Notes: generated by a model not told the origin, from the sequence alone. A DNA stretch of 64,000 nt from Bradyrhizobium sp. AZCC 1721 (GCF_036924715.1 NZ_JAZHSB010000001.1:5261001-5325000); one strand, 5' to 3'; positions 33,520-43,435 are shown, numbered from the stretch's first letter. Numbers and translations: made by a program.

Positions 33520-33969
33520 CTAGGGCGCCCTTCTGAGCTTCGCCGGTCGCGCCTTGACGGGGTCTAGCAGCGACCAGTCCCCCTCTTCCAGCACGTGGCC
33601 CTTCGGGAATGGCGCGCGAAGCTCCAGCCCGAGCGAGCGCAGCACGCGATCGTCGCGGTAGTAGCATTGCAGGACGACGCGGACGAGCGTAGCCGCCGCA
33701 ACGCCGCCGGTGGCGCGGAACTCCGTCGCGATCGCATCGCGCCGCGCTGCTTCAAGCTCAGCCAGCGGCTTGCCGGCCAGACGCGCCAGATGGTCGAGCG
33801 CGGCACGCACCATCGCAGTATCGCGGCCGAGCGTCGCCAGCATGTCGGCCTGGATTGCGGGATCGTCGGCGCCGGGCACCTTGTACTCGTCGCTGGCGGG
33901 AATGATCATCGCAGCAATAGTGCGGAGATCGTCGCGTTGGGCTTTGGTCAGTTCATTGGCTGCGGACAT
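33520..33969 (-). CDS. Gluconate 2-dehydrogenase subunit 3-like protein
   Basis: A 149-residue protein resembling the small subunit 3 of membrane-bound GMC dehydrogenases. The pattern LTKAQRDDLRTIAAMIIPASDEYKVPGADD at the N-terminus is characteristic. It lacks the usual Tat leader. The ATG at 33969 is chosen because it lies just after the stop of the GMC oxidoreductase gene (33977), with which it would form a pair. Since the upstream GMC gene carries a frameshift, this subunit may have lost its partner unless that is a sequencing error. Confidence 0.72.
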   Translation of the reverse strand: MSAANELTKAQRDDLRTIAAMIIPASDEYKVPGADDPAIQADMLATLGRDTAMVRAALDHLARLAGKPLAELEAARRDAIATEFRATGGVAAATLVRVVLQCYYRDDRVLRSLGLELRAPFPKGHVLEEGDWSLLDPVKARPAKLRRAP

Positions 33970-33976
33970 CGCGGTC

Positions 33977-35576
33977 TCAATCGAAGAGGTTGGCAAGGCG
34001 TTGCTTCATCTGATCGGCAACGTAGAGCGCGATCGCCTGGATGGTCGAGGTCGGGTTCACGCCGCCTGACGTGACGAACACGCTGCCGTCGACGATGAAG
34101 AGGTTTTTCACGTCGTGCGACCGCCCCCATTCGTTGACCACCGAGCGCGCAGGATCGGTGCCCATCCGCGCGGTACCGAGCAGATGCCAGCCGCCCCAGG
34201 GAATCGGGTTGTTGATGCAGATGTCGGTGGCGCCGGCGGTTTCGAGAATTTCCCGGCCGCGCGCCAATCCATGCTCCATCATTTTCCGGCTGTTTTCGCT
34301 GATCGTGTAGTCGATCTTCGGCGCGGGAATCCCATGGCTGTCCTTCAGCACGGGATCGAGCGTGACGCGGTTGTGCTCCTCGGGCAGATCCTCGCAGATC
34401 GCAGATACCGCGAGCCGATGGCCGTTGAGCTTGCGGAACACGCGGTGATGGTCCGCGCCCCATGGCAAGATGCCCTTCTGTTCGCTCGCGACGGCTTCGA
34501 ACACCGGCCCCGCGCCGCGGCCGAACTGGATGCCGTAGCCGCGCACGAAGCCGCGCGAGAGATCGGTGTCGTAAAACTCCTTGCTCCAGAGGCAAGTCGG
34601 CGGCGCGCGGTTGGAATCGGTCGGCTCCTTCACAAAACCGTAGATTTGCGCATAGGGATGGAACATCAGGTTTTTGCCGACCAGGCCGGATGAATTGGCC
34701 AGGCCATTCGGGAAGCGGCCGGAGACCGAATTCAAGAGCAGCCGCGGCGTGCCGACGCCGTTGCAGGCGATGATGACGACTTCGGCCGGCTGGAATTGCT
34801 CGACGTCATCCCTGTCGTAATAGACGACGCCCGAGGCCATGCCATGCTCGTTGGTCAGAATCTCGCGCACGCGGCAATGGGTCTTGAGCTCGACGCCGGC
34901 GCGGATCGCCTGCGGCCAATAGGTGATGTCGGTCGAGGCCTTGGCGCCTTGCGCGCAGGCCGGCGTGCAATGGCCGAGATTGATACAGCGCGCCCGGCCC
35001 TCGTAATCCGTCGTCGCGACCGTGGTGTCCGACGGCCACCAATGCCACCCGAGCTTGTTCATGGCCTTGCCGATCAGCGGGCCGGAAAGTCCGAGCGGCT
35101 GCGGCGGCATAGGCGGATGCGTCAGCGGCGACAACGGATCGCCCGACAAACCCGAGACCCCCATCATGCGGTCGTTCTCTTCGAAGAACGGTACCAGCGT
35201 GTCGTAGTCGATCGGCCAGTCGTCGGCGACGCCGTCGAGCGTTTTCGCCTTGAAATCGGACGGATGCAGCCGCGGCCAATGCGCGGTGTACATCACCGTC
35301 GAGCCGCCGACACCGTTGAAGTTCACGACCTTGATCGGCGAGTTGTCGTCGTTGATTGGATAGTCCTCGGGCCGGCCGCGCGACGTTCGGGCTGGTCGAC
35401 CAGTCGCCATAAAATTTCGCCTCCCAGTCGCGCCCCGTGCTCGGATATTCCGAGGGCTTCATCCAGCCGCCCTGGTCGAGGCAGAGGATATGCATTTTGG
35501 TTTCAGCCAGGCTCCACGCCACCGCCGCGCCGGACGCGCCGGCGCCGATGATGAGGACGTCAACGGGGTCGTTCAT
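33977..35576 (-). pseudogene. GMC family FAD oxidoreductase with a one-base frameshift
   Basis: The gene begins at 35576 with MNDPVDVLIIGAGASGAAVAW (FAD-binding GAGASG) and reads through KFYGDWSTSPNV. It then shifts frame near 35380-35384 and continues as RGRPEDYPINDDNSP, with GGSTVMYTAHWPR and a C-terminal GGWHLLGTARMGTDP to the stop at 33977. The whole span is 1600 bases, one more than a multiple of three. Removing one G from the GCGCGG run on the minus strand restores a 532-residue protein of normal family length. It could be a recent pseudogene or a sequencing error. The intact enzyme would oxidise an alcohol or sugar together with the small subunit downstream. Confidence 0.8.
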
Positions 35577-35765
35577 TGCGGTCGCTTCGCTCCCTGAACT
35601 AGCGTCGCCTTGAAGGCGATCTGGGCTCCACGATAGGGGCAGATGCTGCCGGCAGTAAAGCCGAGCGAGGCCGACTTGGCGGGACAAACGCGCAACCCAG
35701 CCACGCCATGATACAGGTTTGTTTGCGGACGCGAGACGGGGTAGCTTTTTGAGCAAACCATACGC

Positions 35766-37376
35766 ATGGAGGCGACGCCGATTCCGGACTACGACGCCAT
35801 CATCATCGGCGCGGGCATGTCGGGGCTGTACCAGCTCTACCGGCTGCGCGAGCATGGGTTTCGCGTGCGCGTGTTCGAAGCCGGTACCGATGTCGGCGGC
35901 ACGTGGTACTGGAACCGCTATCCCGGCGCGCGCTTCGATTCCGAGAGCTATTCCTATGGCTACTCGTTCTCGAAGGAGTTGCTGGAGGAATGGGAGTGGT
36001 CGGAGCATTTTGCGGGCCAGCCGGAGACGTTGCGCTATCTCAATTACGTCGCCGACAAGTTCGACCTGCGCCGGGATATCCAGTTCAGGAGCCGGGTGAC
36101 GGCGGCTACTTACGGGGAAGATACGCGGAGCTGGACCATTACGCTGGAGGACGGCAGCCGGTTCGACGCGCGCTTCCTGATCACCGCGATCGGGCCGTTG
36201 TCGACGCCTACCCTGCCGCGGATCGAGGGCCGCGAGGATTTCAAGGGCGCCTCCTTTCATACCGCGCGGTGGCCGAAGGAGCCGGTGAACTTTGCCGGCA
36301 AGCGCGTCGCCGTGATCGGCACCGGCGCTACCGGCGTGCAGACCATCCAGACCATTGCGGGACAGGTCGGCCACCTCACCGTATTCCAGCGCACGCCGAA
36401 CTGGTGCGCGCCGCTGCACAACGGCAAGATCGACGCCGAAACCCAGAAGAAGATCAAGGCCGACTATCCCGAGATCTTCGCCCGTTGCCAGGAAACCTTC
36501 GCCTGCTTCCTGCACACGCCGGACCCGCGCGGCGCGTTCGAGGTGTCGGACGAGGAGCGCGAGGCGTTTTATGAAAAGCTCTATGGCGAGCGCGGCTTCG
36601 GCATCTGGCAGGGCAATTTTCGCGATATACTGATCGACCGCAAGGCGAACGCCACGATCTCCGATTTCGTCGCGCGCAAGATCCGGCAGCGCGTGAAGAA
36701 TTCGGCGGTCGCGGAAAAGCTGGTTCCGAAAAATCACGGCTTCGGTACGCGACGCTTGCCGCTCGAGACCTTCTATTACGAGGTCTACAACCAGGACAAC
36801 GTCGAGCTGGTCGACATCAACGAGACGCCGATCGAGCGGATCACGCCTGAGGGCATCAGGACAAGCGAACGGGATTACGAGTTCGACATCATCATCTATG
36901 CGACCGGTTTCGATGCCATCACCGGCAGTTTCGACAAGATCGATTTTCGCGGGATTGGCGGCGCGCGACTGAAGGACAAATGGAAGCGAGGACCGGAGAC
37001 CTATCTCGGCATCATGGTGCATGAATTTCCGAACATGCTGATGCTGATGGGACCACACACCGCGCTCGGCAACATCCCGCGCAGCATCGAATACAGCGTC
37101 GACTGGGTCACCGGGCTGCTCCTGTTCGCGATCAAAGAGGGGTTGACGCGGCTGGAAGCGACGCCGGATGGCGTGAAATCCTGGACCGATCACGTCAAGG
37201 CGCTCGGCGAGGGATTGCTGTCCAACGAGGTCAACTCCTGGATGACCGGCATCAATTCCAACGTCGAAGGCAAACAGAGGCGCATCGTCGCCCGCTACAG
37301 CGGCAGCGCGCCGGCTTATCGCGCGAGGTGCGACGAGGTAGCGGCCAAGGGGTATGACGAGTTGAGGCTGGGGTAG
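35766..37376 (+). CDS. Baeyer-Villiger-type flavin monooxygenase
   Basis: A 536-residue NADPH- and FAD-dependent monooxygenase. It has an N-terminal FAD motif GAGMSG, the family-specific ATG-like segment DVGGTWYWNRYPGARFDSES, the Baeyer-Villiger fingerprint FKGASFHTARWP, and an NADPH Rossmann motif GTGATG. Such enzymes convert ketones to esters or lactones, like cyclohexanone monooxygenase. It diverges from the GMC oxidoreductase gene with 189 bases between the start codons. A ketone produced by an alcohol oxidase and then oxygenated would fit the pairing, but no substrate can be named. Confidence 0.88.
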   Translation: MEATPIPDYDAIIIGAGMSGLYQLYRLREHGFRVRVFEAGTDVGGTWYWNRYPGARFDSESYSYGYSFSKELLEEWEWSEHFAGQPETLRYLNYVADKFDLRRDIQFRSRVTAATYGEDTRSWTITLEDGSRFDARFLITAIGPLSTPTLPRIEGREDFKGASFHTARWPKEPVNFAGKRVAVIGTGATGVQTIQTIAGQVGHLTVFQRTPNWCAPLHNGKIDAETQKKIKADYPEIFARCQETFACFLHTPDPRGAFEVSDEEREAFYEKLYGERGFGIWQGNFRDILIDRKANATISDFVARKIRQRVKNSAVAEKLVPKNHGFGTRRLPLETFYYEVYNQDNVELVDINETPIERITPEGIRTSERDYEFDIIIYATGFDAITGSFDKIDFRGIGGARLKDKWKRGPETYLGIMVHEFPNMLMLMGPHTALGNIPRSIEYSVDWVTGLLLFAIKEGLTRLEATPDGVKSWTDHVKALGEGLLSNEVNSWMTGINSNVEGKQRRIVARYSGSAPAYRARCDEVAAKGYDELRLG

Positions 37377-37404
37377 CGTCATCGTCATGCCGGCAATGCC
37401 TCCT

Positions 37405-37486
37405 CCCGTCATTGCGAGCGAAGCGAAGCAATCCACGTCTCGGCTCGGGGATAGATGGATTGCTTCGCTGCGCTCGCAATGACGGG
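37405..37486. repeat. Dispersed inverted repeat, family A copy 1
   Basis: Inverted arms of 31 bp, CCCGTCATTGCGAGCGAAGC... (37405-37435) and its near-complement (37456-37486), form a long hairpin with a 20-base loop. A second copy is at 43351-43435. It is a typical intergenic element of this bacterial group. Confidence 0.75.
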
Positions 37487-37509
37487 GAAGTAGCGACACA
37501 ACATGCCAT

Positions 37510-37611
37510 CGTCATCCCCCCGCGCCAGGCGGGGATCCAGTACGCCGCGGCCTATCGGTTCAATCACTGCTGTCTCTGGAATACTGGATCCCCGCCTTCG
37601 CGGGGATGACG
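37510..37611. repeat. Dispersed inverted repeat, family D
   Basis: CGTCATCCCC followed by GCGGGGATCCAGTA and the inverse TACTGGATCCCCGC ending GGGGATGACG form nested inverted arms about 100 bases apart. It lies immediately after the family A element. Confidence 0.65.
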
Positions 37612-37619
37612 ACTGAATA

Positions 37620-38143
37620 TGAGGCGGCCTTCTCGCGACGCATTGCGTCCGAGCTTTGCTCTCAACTTCCCGCCCTCTTGTTCAGAGGGCGCAGGGAAGA
37701 CCGGGTGCGCGCCGCACCCGCGGTCTCGTGTGCAAAGTGCGCAAAAGGAAACGCACACGAGCATACAGGTACAGCGGGAGCATCCCGGCCTTCCCTGCGC
37801 AATGGCTTTACGGCTTACTTCGTGCTCTTCTCGGCGAACGGCCTTTTTGCCACCGTCGCCCCGGAGAAGCTTTCGCTTCTTAAGGACTTAATGCCAGCAC
37901 CGCGACATCAGAACCACACGACTTCGCCGTACGCATCCGGCACGCAACGTCTATCGCGCCATCTGCGTCCATCGCATCTCACCGCACGTTAGTGACGATG
38001 GCCAACGCCCCTCATCTGCCGTGAGACGGACGGAGTTATGCGACTGATTTGGGTGAGAACGAAAGCAGAATATTTTTGATTCCTGGGCTTGACGCGGTTT
38101 CGGAAAATCAGAAGTGATTTGCCCCATCGGGCGTCACAGATGC
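37620..38143. repeat. About 0.5 kb non-coding repeat-like element
   Basis: This stretch between the monooxygenase and carboxylase genes has no convincing gene. Short frames in several phases overlap each other and look like chance frames. Its makeup (CCTCTTGTTCAGAGGG palindrome, paired GGGTGCGCGCC/CACCC segments) resembles a multi-copy intergenic element I recognise from Bradyrhizobium-type genomes. That identification is from memory and unverified. Confidence 0.45.
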
Positions 38144-38241
38144 CGTAGGGTGGGCAAAGCGCAAGCGTGCCCGCCATCAAGCAGCGCGATCGGTGATGGA
38201 ATGGTGGGCACGGCGCTATCGCGCCTTTGCCTACCCCTACG
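38144..38241. repeat. Dispersed inverted repeat, family B copy 1 (long form)
   Basis: CGTAGGGTGGGCAAAGCGC at the left and GCGCCTTTGCCTACCCCTACG (ending 38241) at the right form the outer arms. An inner pair GTGCCCGCCAT / ATGGTGGGCAC makes a second stem. A short form is at 52624-52666. Confidence 0.7.
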
Positions 38242-38254
38242 CACTACTGTCCGT

Positions 38255-38382
38255 CGTCCCGGCCAAGCGAAGCGCGAGCCGGGACCCATACGCCGCGGCC
38301 GTCATTGTGGCGCGCGCGGATCGACGTCCTTCAACAATGCAGCCCTGTGGTTATGGGTCCCTGCTTTCGCAGGGACGATGTA
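38255..38382. repeat. Remaining spacer with degenerate inverted repeat
   Basis: GTCGTCCCGGCC...CGAGCCGGGACCCATA and, further on, TTATGGGTCCCTGC...CAGGGACGA are inverted relatives of the family C element. No gene is seen between 37377 and the carboxylase stop at 38383. Confidence 0.5.
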
Positions 38383-41300
38383 CTACCACGCATCGATACA
38401 CGGCCGCTTGCGACCGCTGCGCAATTCCGGCTTTGGCACCGAACGCAGGCCGGACATGATCCAGTGCCGCGTGTCGGCGGGATCGATCACTTCGTCGATC
38501 TCGAGCACCGAGGCGATCGAGACCGCCTTGCCGTTGGCGTAGAGCTCGGCGACCTTGGCCTTGTAATAGTCCTCGCGCTCGACCGGGTCTTCGATTGCTT
38601 CCATCTCCTTGCGGAAACCGAGCCGGACATAGCCTTCCAGCCCCATGCCACCGAACTCGCCGGTCGGCCAGGCCACGGTGAAGAAAGAGGCGTGGAAGCC
38701 ACCGCCGATCATGGACTGCGCGCCCAGCCCATAGCCCTTGCGCAGGACGATGCCGAACATCGGCACAGTGAGGCTGGCGCCGGTCACGAACATGCGCGCG
38801 ACATGGCGCACGATCGCGGTTTTCTCCGCTTCGGGTCCGACCATGAAGCCCGGCGTATCGCAGAGCGATATAATCGGAATGTCGAAGGCGTCGCAGAGCT
38901 GCATGAAGCGCGCGGCCTTGTCGCCGGCCGGCGCGTCGATCGCGCCGCCGAGATGCTTTGGGTTGTTGGCGATCAGGCCGAACGGTTTTCCCTCGATACG
39001 GATAAAGGCGGTGATCATGCCGACGCCGAAATCCCGGCGGATCTCCAGCACCGAGCCTTCGTCGGCCAAGAGATCGATGACGCTGCGGATGTCGTAGACC
39101 CGCAGCCGGTTCTCCGGAATGGACCGCCGCAGCAGGCGCTGGTCCGGCGCTTTCCAGTCGGCGACCGCGCCCTGGAAGTAGGACAGATATTTCTGCGCCG
39201 CGGATGTCGCCTCCGCTTCATCCTCGACCAGAATGTCGATGACGCCGTTCGGCGACTGGAAGGACACCGGACCTACTTCAGCAGGGTGATAGACGCCGAG
39301 CCCGCCGCCCTCGATCATCGCCGGTCCGCCCATGCCGATCGAGGCATTCTTCGTCGCGATGATGACGTCGCAACAACCGAGCATCGCGGCGTTGCCGGCA
39401 AAGCAATAGCCGGAGACGACGCCGATCACCGGCACGAGCCCCGAGAGCTTTGCGAACTGCACGAAGGACGGCCCGTCGAGGCCGGTCATGCCGAGCCTGT
39501 CCGTATCGCCGGGGCGGCCGCCGCCGCCTTCGGCATAGAACACCAGCGGCAGCCGCCATTGCTCGGCCAAGCCGAGCATGCGGTCGATCTTCTTGTGGTT
39601 CATGTGCCCTTGGGTACCGGCGAGCACGGTGTAATCGTAAGCGATCACCATGCAGCGTGCGGCGTCCGCGCCGAATTTTTCTGCGTTCACGGTGGCGACG
39701 CCGGAGATCAGGCCGTCGGCCGGCGTGTTGCGGATCAGGTCGTCGACCGTGCGGCGGCGGCGCTGCGCGGCAATGGCGAGCGAGCCATATTCGACGAAGG
39801 AGCCTTCATCGACGAGGTGCGCGATGTTCTCGCGCGCCGTGCGCTGGTTGGTCTTGCGCCGTCGTTCGACCGAGGCCGGCCGGTTCTCATCCAGTGTGAT
39901 GGCATGGCGTTCGATCAACTCGGCGAGGTCGGGGCGGATGTGGTCGAGATCGATATCGTCCTCCTCGGTGGCATCATGGGCGTCGATCTCGGCAGGCTCC
40001 AGATAGAGGATCGGCTCGTCCTGCATCAGCGTCACGCCGGAGCCGGCAGCGATCTGCGTCACCCGGCCGCCCTGCGGCGCCGTGACCAGATGCTCCATCT
40101 TCATGGATTCGAGCACGGCGATCTGCTGGCCGGGGCGAACGAGGTCTCCCTCCTCGACGTCTATCGCGACGATCGTGCCTTGCAGCGGCGCTGGCACCGC
40201 GACCGAACCTGCCGGGCCGGTTGCCGATGCCGCGACCGCGATCGCGAGCGTCTCGTCATCGGAAGCGCTGCCGGATTCGACCAGTTCCGTCTCCGCCGTC
40301 GTGTTGGTTTCGCCAACCAGATCGGCGACATGCTTGTCGATAAAGCCGGTGCTGAGACGGTTCTCGACGAAATCCGGATGCGCCAAAATCGCCGCGAGGA
40401 AGGGAACGTTGGTGGCGACACCGCCGATGCGAAATTCACGCAGCGTCCGCGAGGCCTTATGCACCACGTCGGTCCAGTTGCCGCCTGGCGAATGCACGAT
40501 GACCTTTGCGAGCAGCGAGTCGAAGGCGGCGCTGGTCCGGTAACCCGAATAACCGAACGTATCGACGCGCACGCCGGGGCCGGACGGCAGGTCGAACACG
40601 GCCAGCGTCCCGCCGGTCGGCCTAGTGGCGCCGGTCTCGTCCATCACCTCCATGTTGACGCGGAGCTGGATCGCAAAGCCGCGCGGCCTCGGGATATAGC
40701 CCTGCGCAAGCCCGAGCGAGCCCAGCGTCGCACCGGCCGCGACCGCAAGCTGCGACTGCACGAGATCGAGGCCGAGCACCTCCTCGGTAACGGTATGCTC
40801 CACCTGCAGCCGCGGATTGGCCTCGATAAAGGCAAACGCCTTGTCGCTGGTCCTGGCGTCGTTATCGACGAGGAATTCGAAAGTGCCGAGATTGTCGTAG
40901 TTCGCGGCGGCGGCAAGCTCCTTGGCGGCGTCGATGATGCGCGAGCGCAAGGCGTCGTTCAGCGACGGGCTTGGCGCGACCTCGATGAGCTTCTGGTTGC
41001 GGCGCTGGATCGTGCATTCGCGCTCCCACAAATGGCTGATCGCGCCGTGGTGGTCGCAGATGACCTGCACCTCGATGTGGCGGGCATTGCGAATCAGGCG
41101 CTCGACATAGACACCATCGCTGCCGAAGGCCGCCATCGCCTCGGATTGGCAGCGCGCATAGGCCTCCTCCAGCCTGCCCGCGTCGTCGACGATGCGCATG
41201 CCGCGGCCACCGCCGCCGGCGATGGCCTTGATCATGATGGCGCCGCCTGCGCCGAGCGATTCCAGGAAGGCCTTGGCCTCATCGAGGCTGGTCGGCCCGC

Positions 41301-41703
41301 TGGTGCCCTCGATAACAGGCACGCCGCATTTTTTTGCCAGCGCCTTGGCCTGCGCCTTGTCGCCGAACAGATCGAGCGCTTCCGGCGACGGGCCGACGAA
41401 GACGATACCTTCCTCGATGCAGCGGCGGGCCAACCCGGCATTCTCGCTGAGGAAACCATAGCCGGGATGCACGGCGTCGCATTCGGTCGCCTTGGCGGCT
41501 GCGATCACCGCCTCGATATCGAGATAGGCCCGCGCGCCGCGCCCGGGGATTTCAAGGGCGGCGTCGGCGGCGCGGACATGCAGCGATTGCGCGTCGTCGG
41601 CGGAGTAGATTGCGACCGTCGCAAGGCCAGCGTCGCCCGCGGCGCGCGCGATGCGGATGGCAATCTCGCCGCGGTTGGCAATCAGCAGCTTGTGGAAAGA
41701 CAT
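38383..41703 (-). CDS. Single-chain multidomain acyl-CoA carboxylase (biotin carboxylase + BCCP + carboxyltransferase)
   Basis: A 1106-residue biotin enzyme carboxylating an acyl-CoA. Residues 1 to about 460 form the biotin carboxylase domain, starting FHKLLIANRGEIAIRIAR with the ATP-grasp loop IAGGGGRGMR. A biotinyl domain follows with ESMKM, biotin on about K535. The C-terminal half is the carboxyltransferase, with both N- and C-type lobes (GVVSGYCFAGNAAMLGCCD and DTPGFMVGPEAEKTAIVRH). This arrangement matches the long-chain acyl-CoA carboxylases of mycobacteria and Rhodopseudomonas. The ATG at 41703 begins the conserved domain; upstream in-frame codons have no homology. Exact acyl-CoA preference is unknown. 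Confidence 0.88.
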   Translation of the reverse strand: MSFHKLLIANRGEIAIRIARAAGDAGLATVAIYSADDAQSLHVRAADAALEIPGRGARAYLDIEAVIAAAKATECDAVHPGYGFLSENAGLARRCIEEGIVFVGPSPEALDLFGDKAQAKALAKKCGVPVIEGTSGPTSLDEAKAFLESLGAGGAIMIKAIAGGGGRGMRIVDDAGRLEEAYARCQSEAMAAFGSDGVYVERLIRNARHIEVQVICDHHGAISHLWERECTIQRRNQKLIEVAPSPSLNDALRSRIIDAAKELAAAANYDNLGTFEFLVDNDARTSDKAFAFIEANPRLQVEHTVTEEVLGLDLVQSQLAVAAGATLGSLGLAQGYIPRPRGFAIQLRVNMEVMDETGATRPTGGTLAVFDLPSGPGVRVDTFGYSGYRTSAAFDSLLAKVIVHSPGGNWTDVVHKASRTLREFRIGGVATNVPFLAAILAHPDFVENRLSTGFIDKHVADLVGETNTTAETELVESGSASDDETLAIAVAASATGPAGSVAVPAPLQGTIVAIDVEEGDLVRPGQQIAVLESMKMEHLVTAPQGGRVTQIAAGSGVTLMQDEPILYLEPAEIDAHDATEEDDIDLDHIRPDLAELIERHAITLDENRPASVERRRKTNQRTARENIAHLVDEGSFVEYGSLAIAAQRRRRTVDDLIRNTPADGLISGVATVNAEKFGADAARCMVIAYDYTVLAGTQGHMNHKKIDRMLGLAEQWRLPLVFYAEGGGGRPGDTDRLGMTGLDGPSFVQFAKLSGLVPVIGVVSGYCFAGNAAMLGCCDVIIATKNASIGMGGPAMIEGGGLGVYHPAEVGPVSFQSPNGVIDILVEDEAEATSAAQKYLSYFQGAVADWKAPDQRLLRRSIPENRLRVYDIRSVIDLLADEGSVLEIRRDFGVGMITAFIRIEGKPFGLIANNPKHLGGAIDAPAGDKAARFMQLCDAFDIPIISLCDTPGFMVGPEAEKTAIVRHVARMFVTGASLTVPMFGIVLRKGYGLGAQSMIGGGFHASFFTVAWPTGEFGGMGLEGYVRLGFRKEMEAIEDPVEREDYYKAKVAELYANGKAVSIASVLEIDEVIDPADTRHWIMSGLRSVPKPELRSGRKRPCIDAW

Positions 41704-41907
41704 GAACGGTTCCGTCTGGACAGCAGAGCGAAATGATGCGGCGATCGGCTCACCTCGCCCCGCTTGCTTCCCATACCCCAATCAGCAGCGCGAGGCGGCT
41801 ACCGGCAGTTTCTTGTTTACTCGACATGAACCGTTGCCGAGATTCTGCGCAAGTGGAATTTCGTTCCACATGACGGAATTCACACAGCTACTGAGGCGCT
41901 TAGCGCT

Positions 41908-43335
41908 CTACCGGCAATCGAGCTGGGCTTCGAACCAGCCCTGCAGCGACGCTGCGAGCAGCGGCCAGGCGCGTTGAAATGGCGAGAGTTGCCTTGCGTT
42001 GGCCCGGTAGATTCCGCTCAACTCCCGTTCGATTGCGGGGAGATCGACACCGGTGCAACGGCCTTCGCTAACGATCAGCCGTCCGTCCACCACGACGTCG
42101 CGCAAGAGAGACGCGTTGCCGCGGGCGAACAGGAGATCGATGGGATCGACCGGCATGATCCGGTCGCGGTCAAGCCGATCGAGATCGATGGTGACGAAAT
42201 CGGCTGGCGCGCCTGATATGAGAGCGCCCGTTCCGGGCGCGCCGGTCGCCTTGCGGCCATTGGCGATCGCGAGCGCGAGGAATCCGGCAGCGGTCCAGGT
42301 TCGCTCAAAGCCGCGGCCGCCGTGCATCATCTGCACCAGCCGCATCTCGCGCAGCACGTCGTCGTCTTCGTCGAGCGCGAGACCATCGACGCCGACCGCG
42401 ATGGCGCAGCCACACCGGTGCGCCGCGGCGATCGGCGCGAGACCCGAGCGCAGGTGCAAATTGGAGGAGAAGTTGGTGACGATACGCGCGCCGGAGGCTG
42501 CGATCATCTCGATCTCGTCGGGGCGGGCGTGGATGCAATGCGCCAGCGTCAGCCGCTCCGACAGGAAGCCGATGTCGCGGAGATAACGGACGACGCCATC
42601 CGGAAAATGCTGGTCAGCCCAGGCGCGCTGATAGATTGTCTCCAGGAGATGCATGTGGATGCGTCGCCCGGTGTGCGCCGAATTCTCGGCTACCGCCTCG
42701 AGCAGCGGTTTTGAGCACCATTGCACGCCCGCGGGGCCGAGCTGCACATCGACTTTTGGACCTGCGATGGCCGAGGCGATGGCATCCGTGAGTTCGATAT
42801 AGGCCTTTGGCGACATCGGCGCGCGGACGAACAATTCCTCAATGGCCTTGCGATCGTCGCTTGAGAGCTGCGACAGCACCGGTTCGCTGTCGCCATAGAC
42901 GACCGGGTTCTGGTCGCGTACCGCGAGCGCAAACGCGATGCGGATGCCGACATCGGACGCCGCCCGCGCAATCGCCTTTGCCTCCTCGACCAGCGGCATG
43001 GTGCCGCTTGGCCGGGTGTAGTGCACCATCATCGCCGCGCAACCCGATCGCGCCAGCGCAGACGCCGCGGTCAGATAGGGATCGACCGGCGTGCCGAGCG
43101 CAGAGCGCAGGATCCAGCTTTCCAGCGGCATGCCGAGCGCGCCGAACGAGGACGCGGTCGGCCGCGCGTGATCATGGGCGTTGACGAAGGCGGGAAGAAT
43201 GAGGGAGCGCGGGCCGGTTGTGGACGGCGTCGCTGGCGAGATGGACGTGACGAGGCCGTTGTCGTGTTGAAGCACGACGTTGTCGAGCAGACCATGGTCG
43301 GTGCCGGAGAATAGGCTATGTGCCGCGATTTCCAT
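41908..43335 (-). CDS. Amidohydrolase, cytosine-deaminase/chlorohydrolase-like
   Basis: A 475-residue metal-dependent hydrolase. The HxH metal motif is in ILPAFVNAHDHARP, a later histidine is in IHMHLLETIYQ, LAHCIHARPDEIE carries another, and the conserved aspartate is in AIAVGVDGLALDED. These enzymes deaminate or dechlorinate N-heterocycles or related amidines. The ATG at 43335 is chosen because sequence beyond it is a dispersed repeat. It follows an ABC importer operon in the same direction, which may deliver its substrate, and a second amidohydrolase lies about 5 kb away. Confidence 0.82.
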   Translation of the reverse strand: MEIAAHSLFSGTDHGLLDNVVLQHDNGLVTSISPATPSTTGPRSLILPAFVNAHDHARPTASSFGALGMPLESWILRSALGTPVDPYLTAASALARSGCAAMMVHYTRPSGTMPLVEEAKAIARAASDVGIRIAFALAVRDQNPVVYGDSEPVLSQLSSDDRKAIEELFVRAPMSPKAYIELTDAIASAIAGPKVDVQLGPAGVQWCSKPLLEAVAENSAHTGRRIHMHLLETIYQRAWADQHFPDGVVRYLRDIGFLSERLTLAHCIHARPDEIEMIAASGARIVTNFSSNLHLRSGLAPIAAAHRCGCAIAVGVDGLALDEDDDVLREMRLVQMMHGGRGFERTWTAAGFLALAIANGRKATGAPGTGALISGAPADFVTIDLDRLDRDRIMPVDPIDLLFARGNASLLRDVVVDGRLIVSEGRCTGVDLPAIERELSGIYRANARQLSPFQRAWPLLAASLQGWFEAQLDCR

Positions 43336-43350
43336 TGTATCACCGCACTC

Positions 43351-43435
43351 CGTCATTGCGAGGAGCGAAGCGACGAAGCAATTCCATCCATCCCCGTGCG
43401 GCGACATGGATTGCTTCGCTTCGCTCGCAATGACG
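43351..43435. repeat. Dispersed inverted repeat, family A copy 2
   Basis: CGTCATTGCGAGGAGCGAAG... at the left and TGGATTGCTTCGCTTCGCTC...ATGACG at the right form a hairpin like that at 37405. It separates the binding-protein gene from the amidohydrolase gene. Confidence 0.75.

Noticed and set aside
34806..37499. An 897-codon minus-strand open frame opposite the monooxygenase
   Set aside because: Only its short internal part from 35576 to about 35385 is real, being the N-terminus of the frameshifted GMC enzyme. The rest is antisense to the monooxygenase.
37606..37992. Several overlapping small open frames in the 37.6-38.0 kb spacer
   Set aside because: They overlap each other in all phases, have no good ribosome sites, and lie in repeat-like sequence.
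38227..41736. A 1169-codon plus-strand open frame opposite the acyl-CoA carboxylase
   Set aside because: The minus-strand gene shows full domain structure. The plus frame has no recognisable motif and low-complexity composition.
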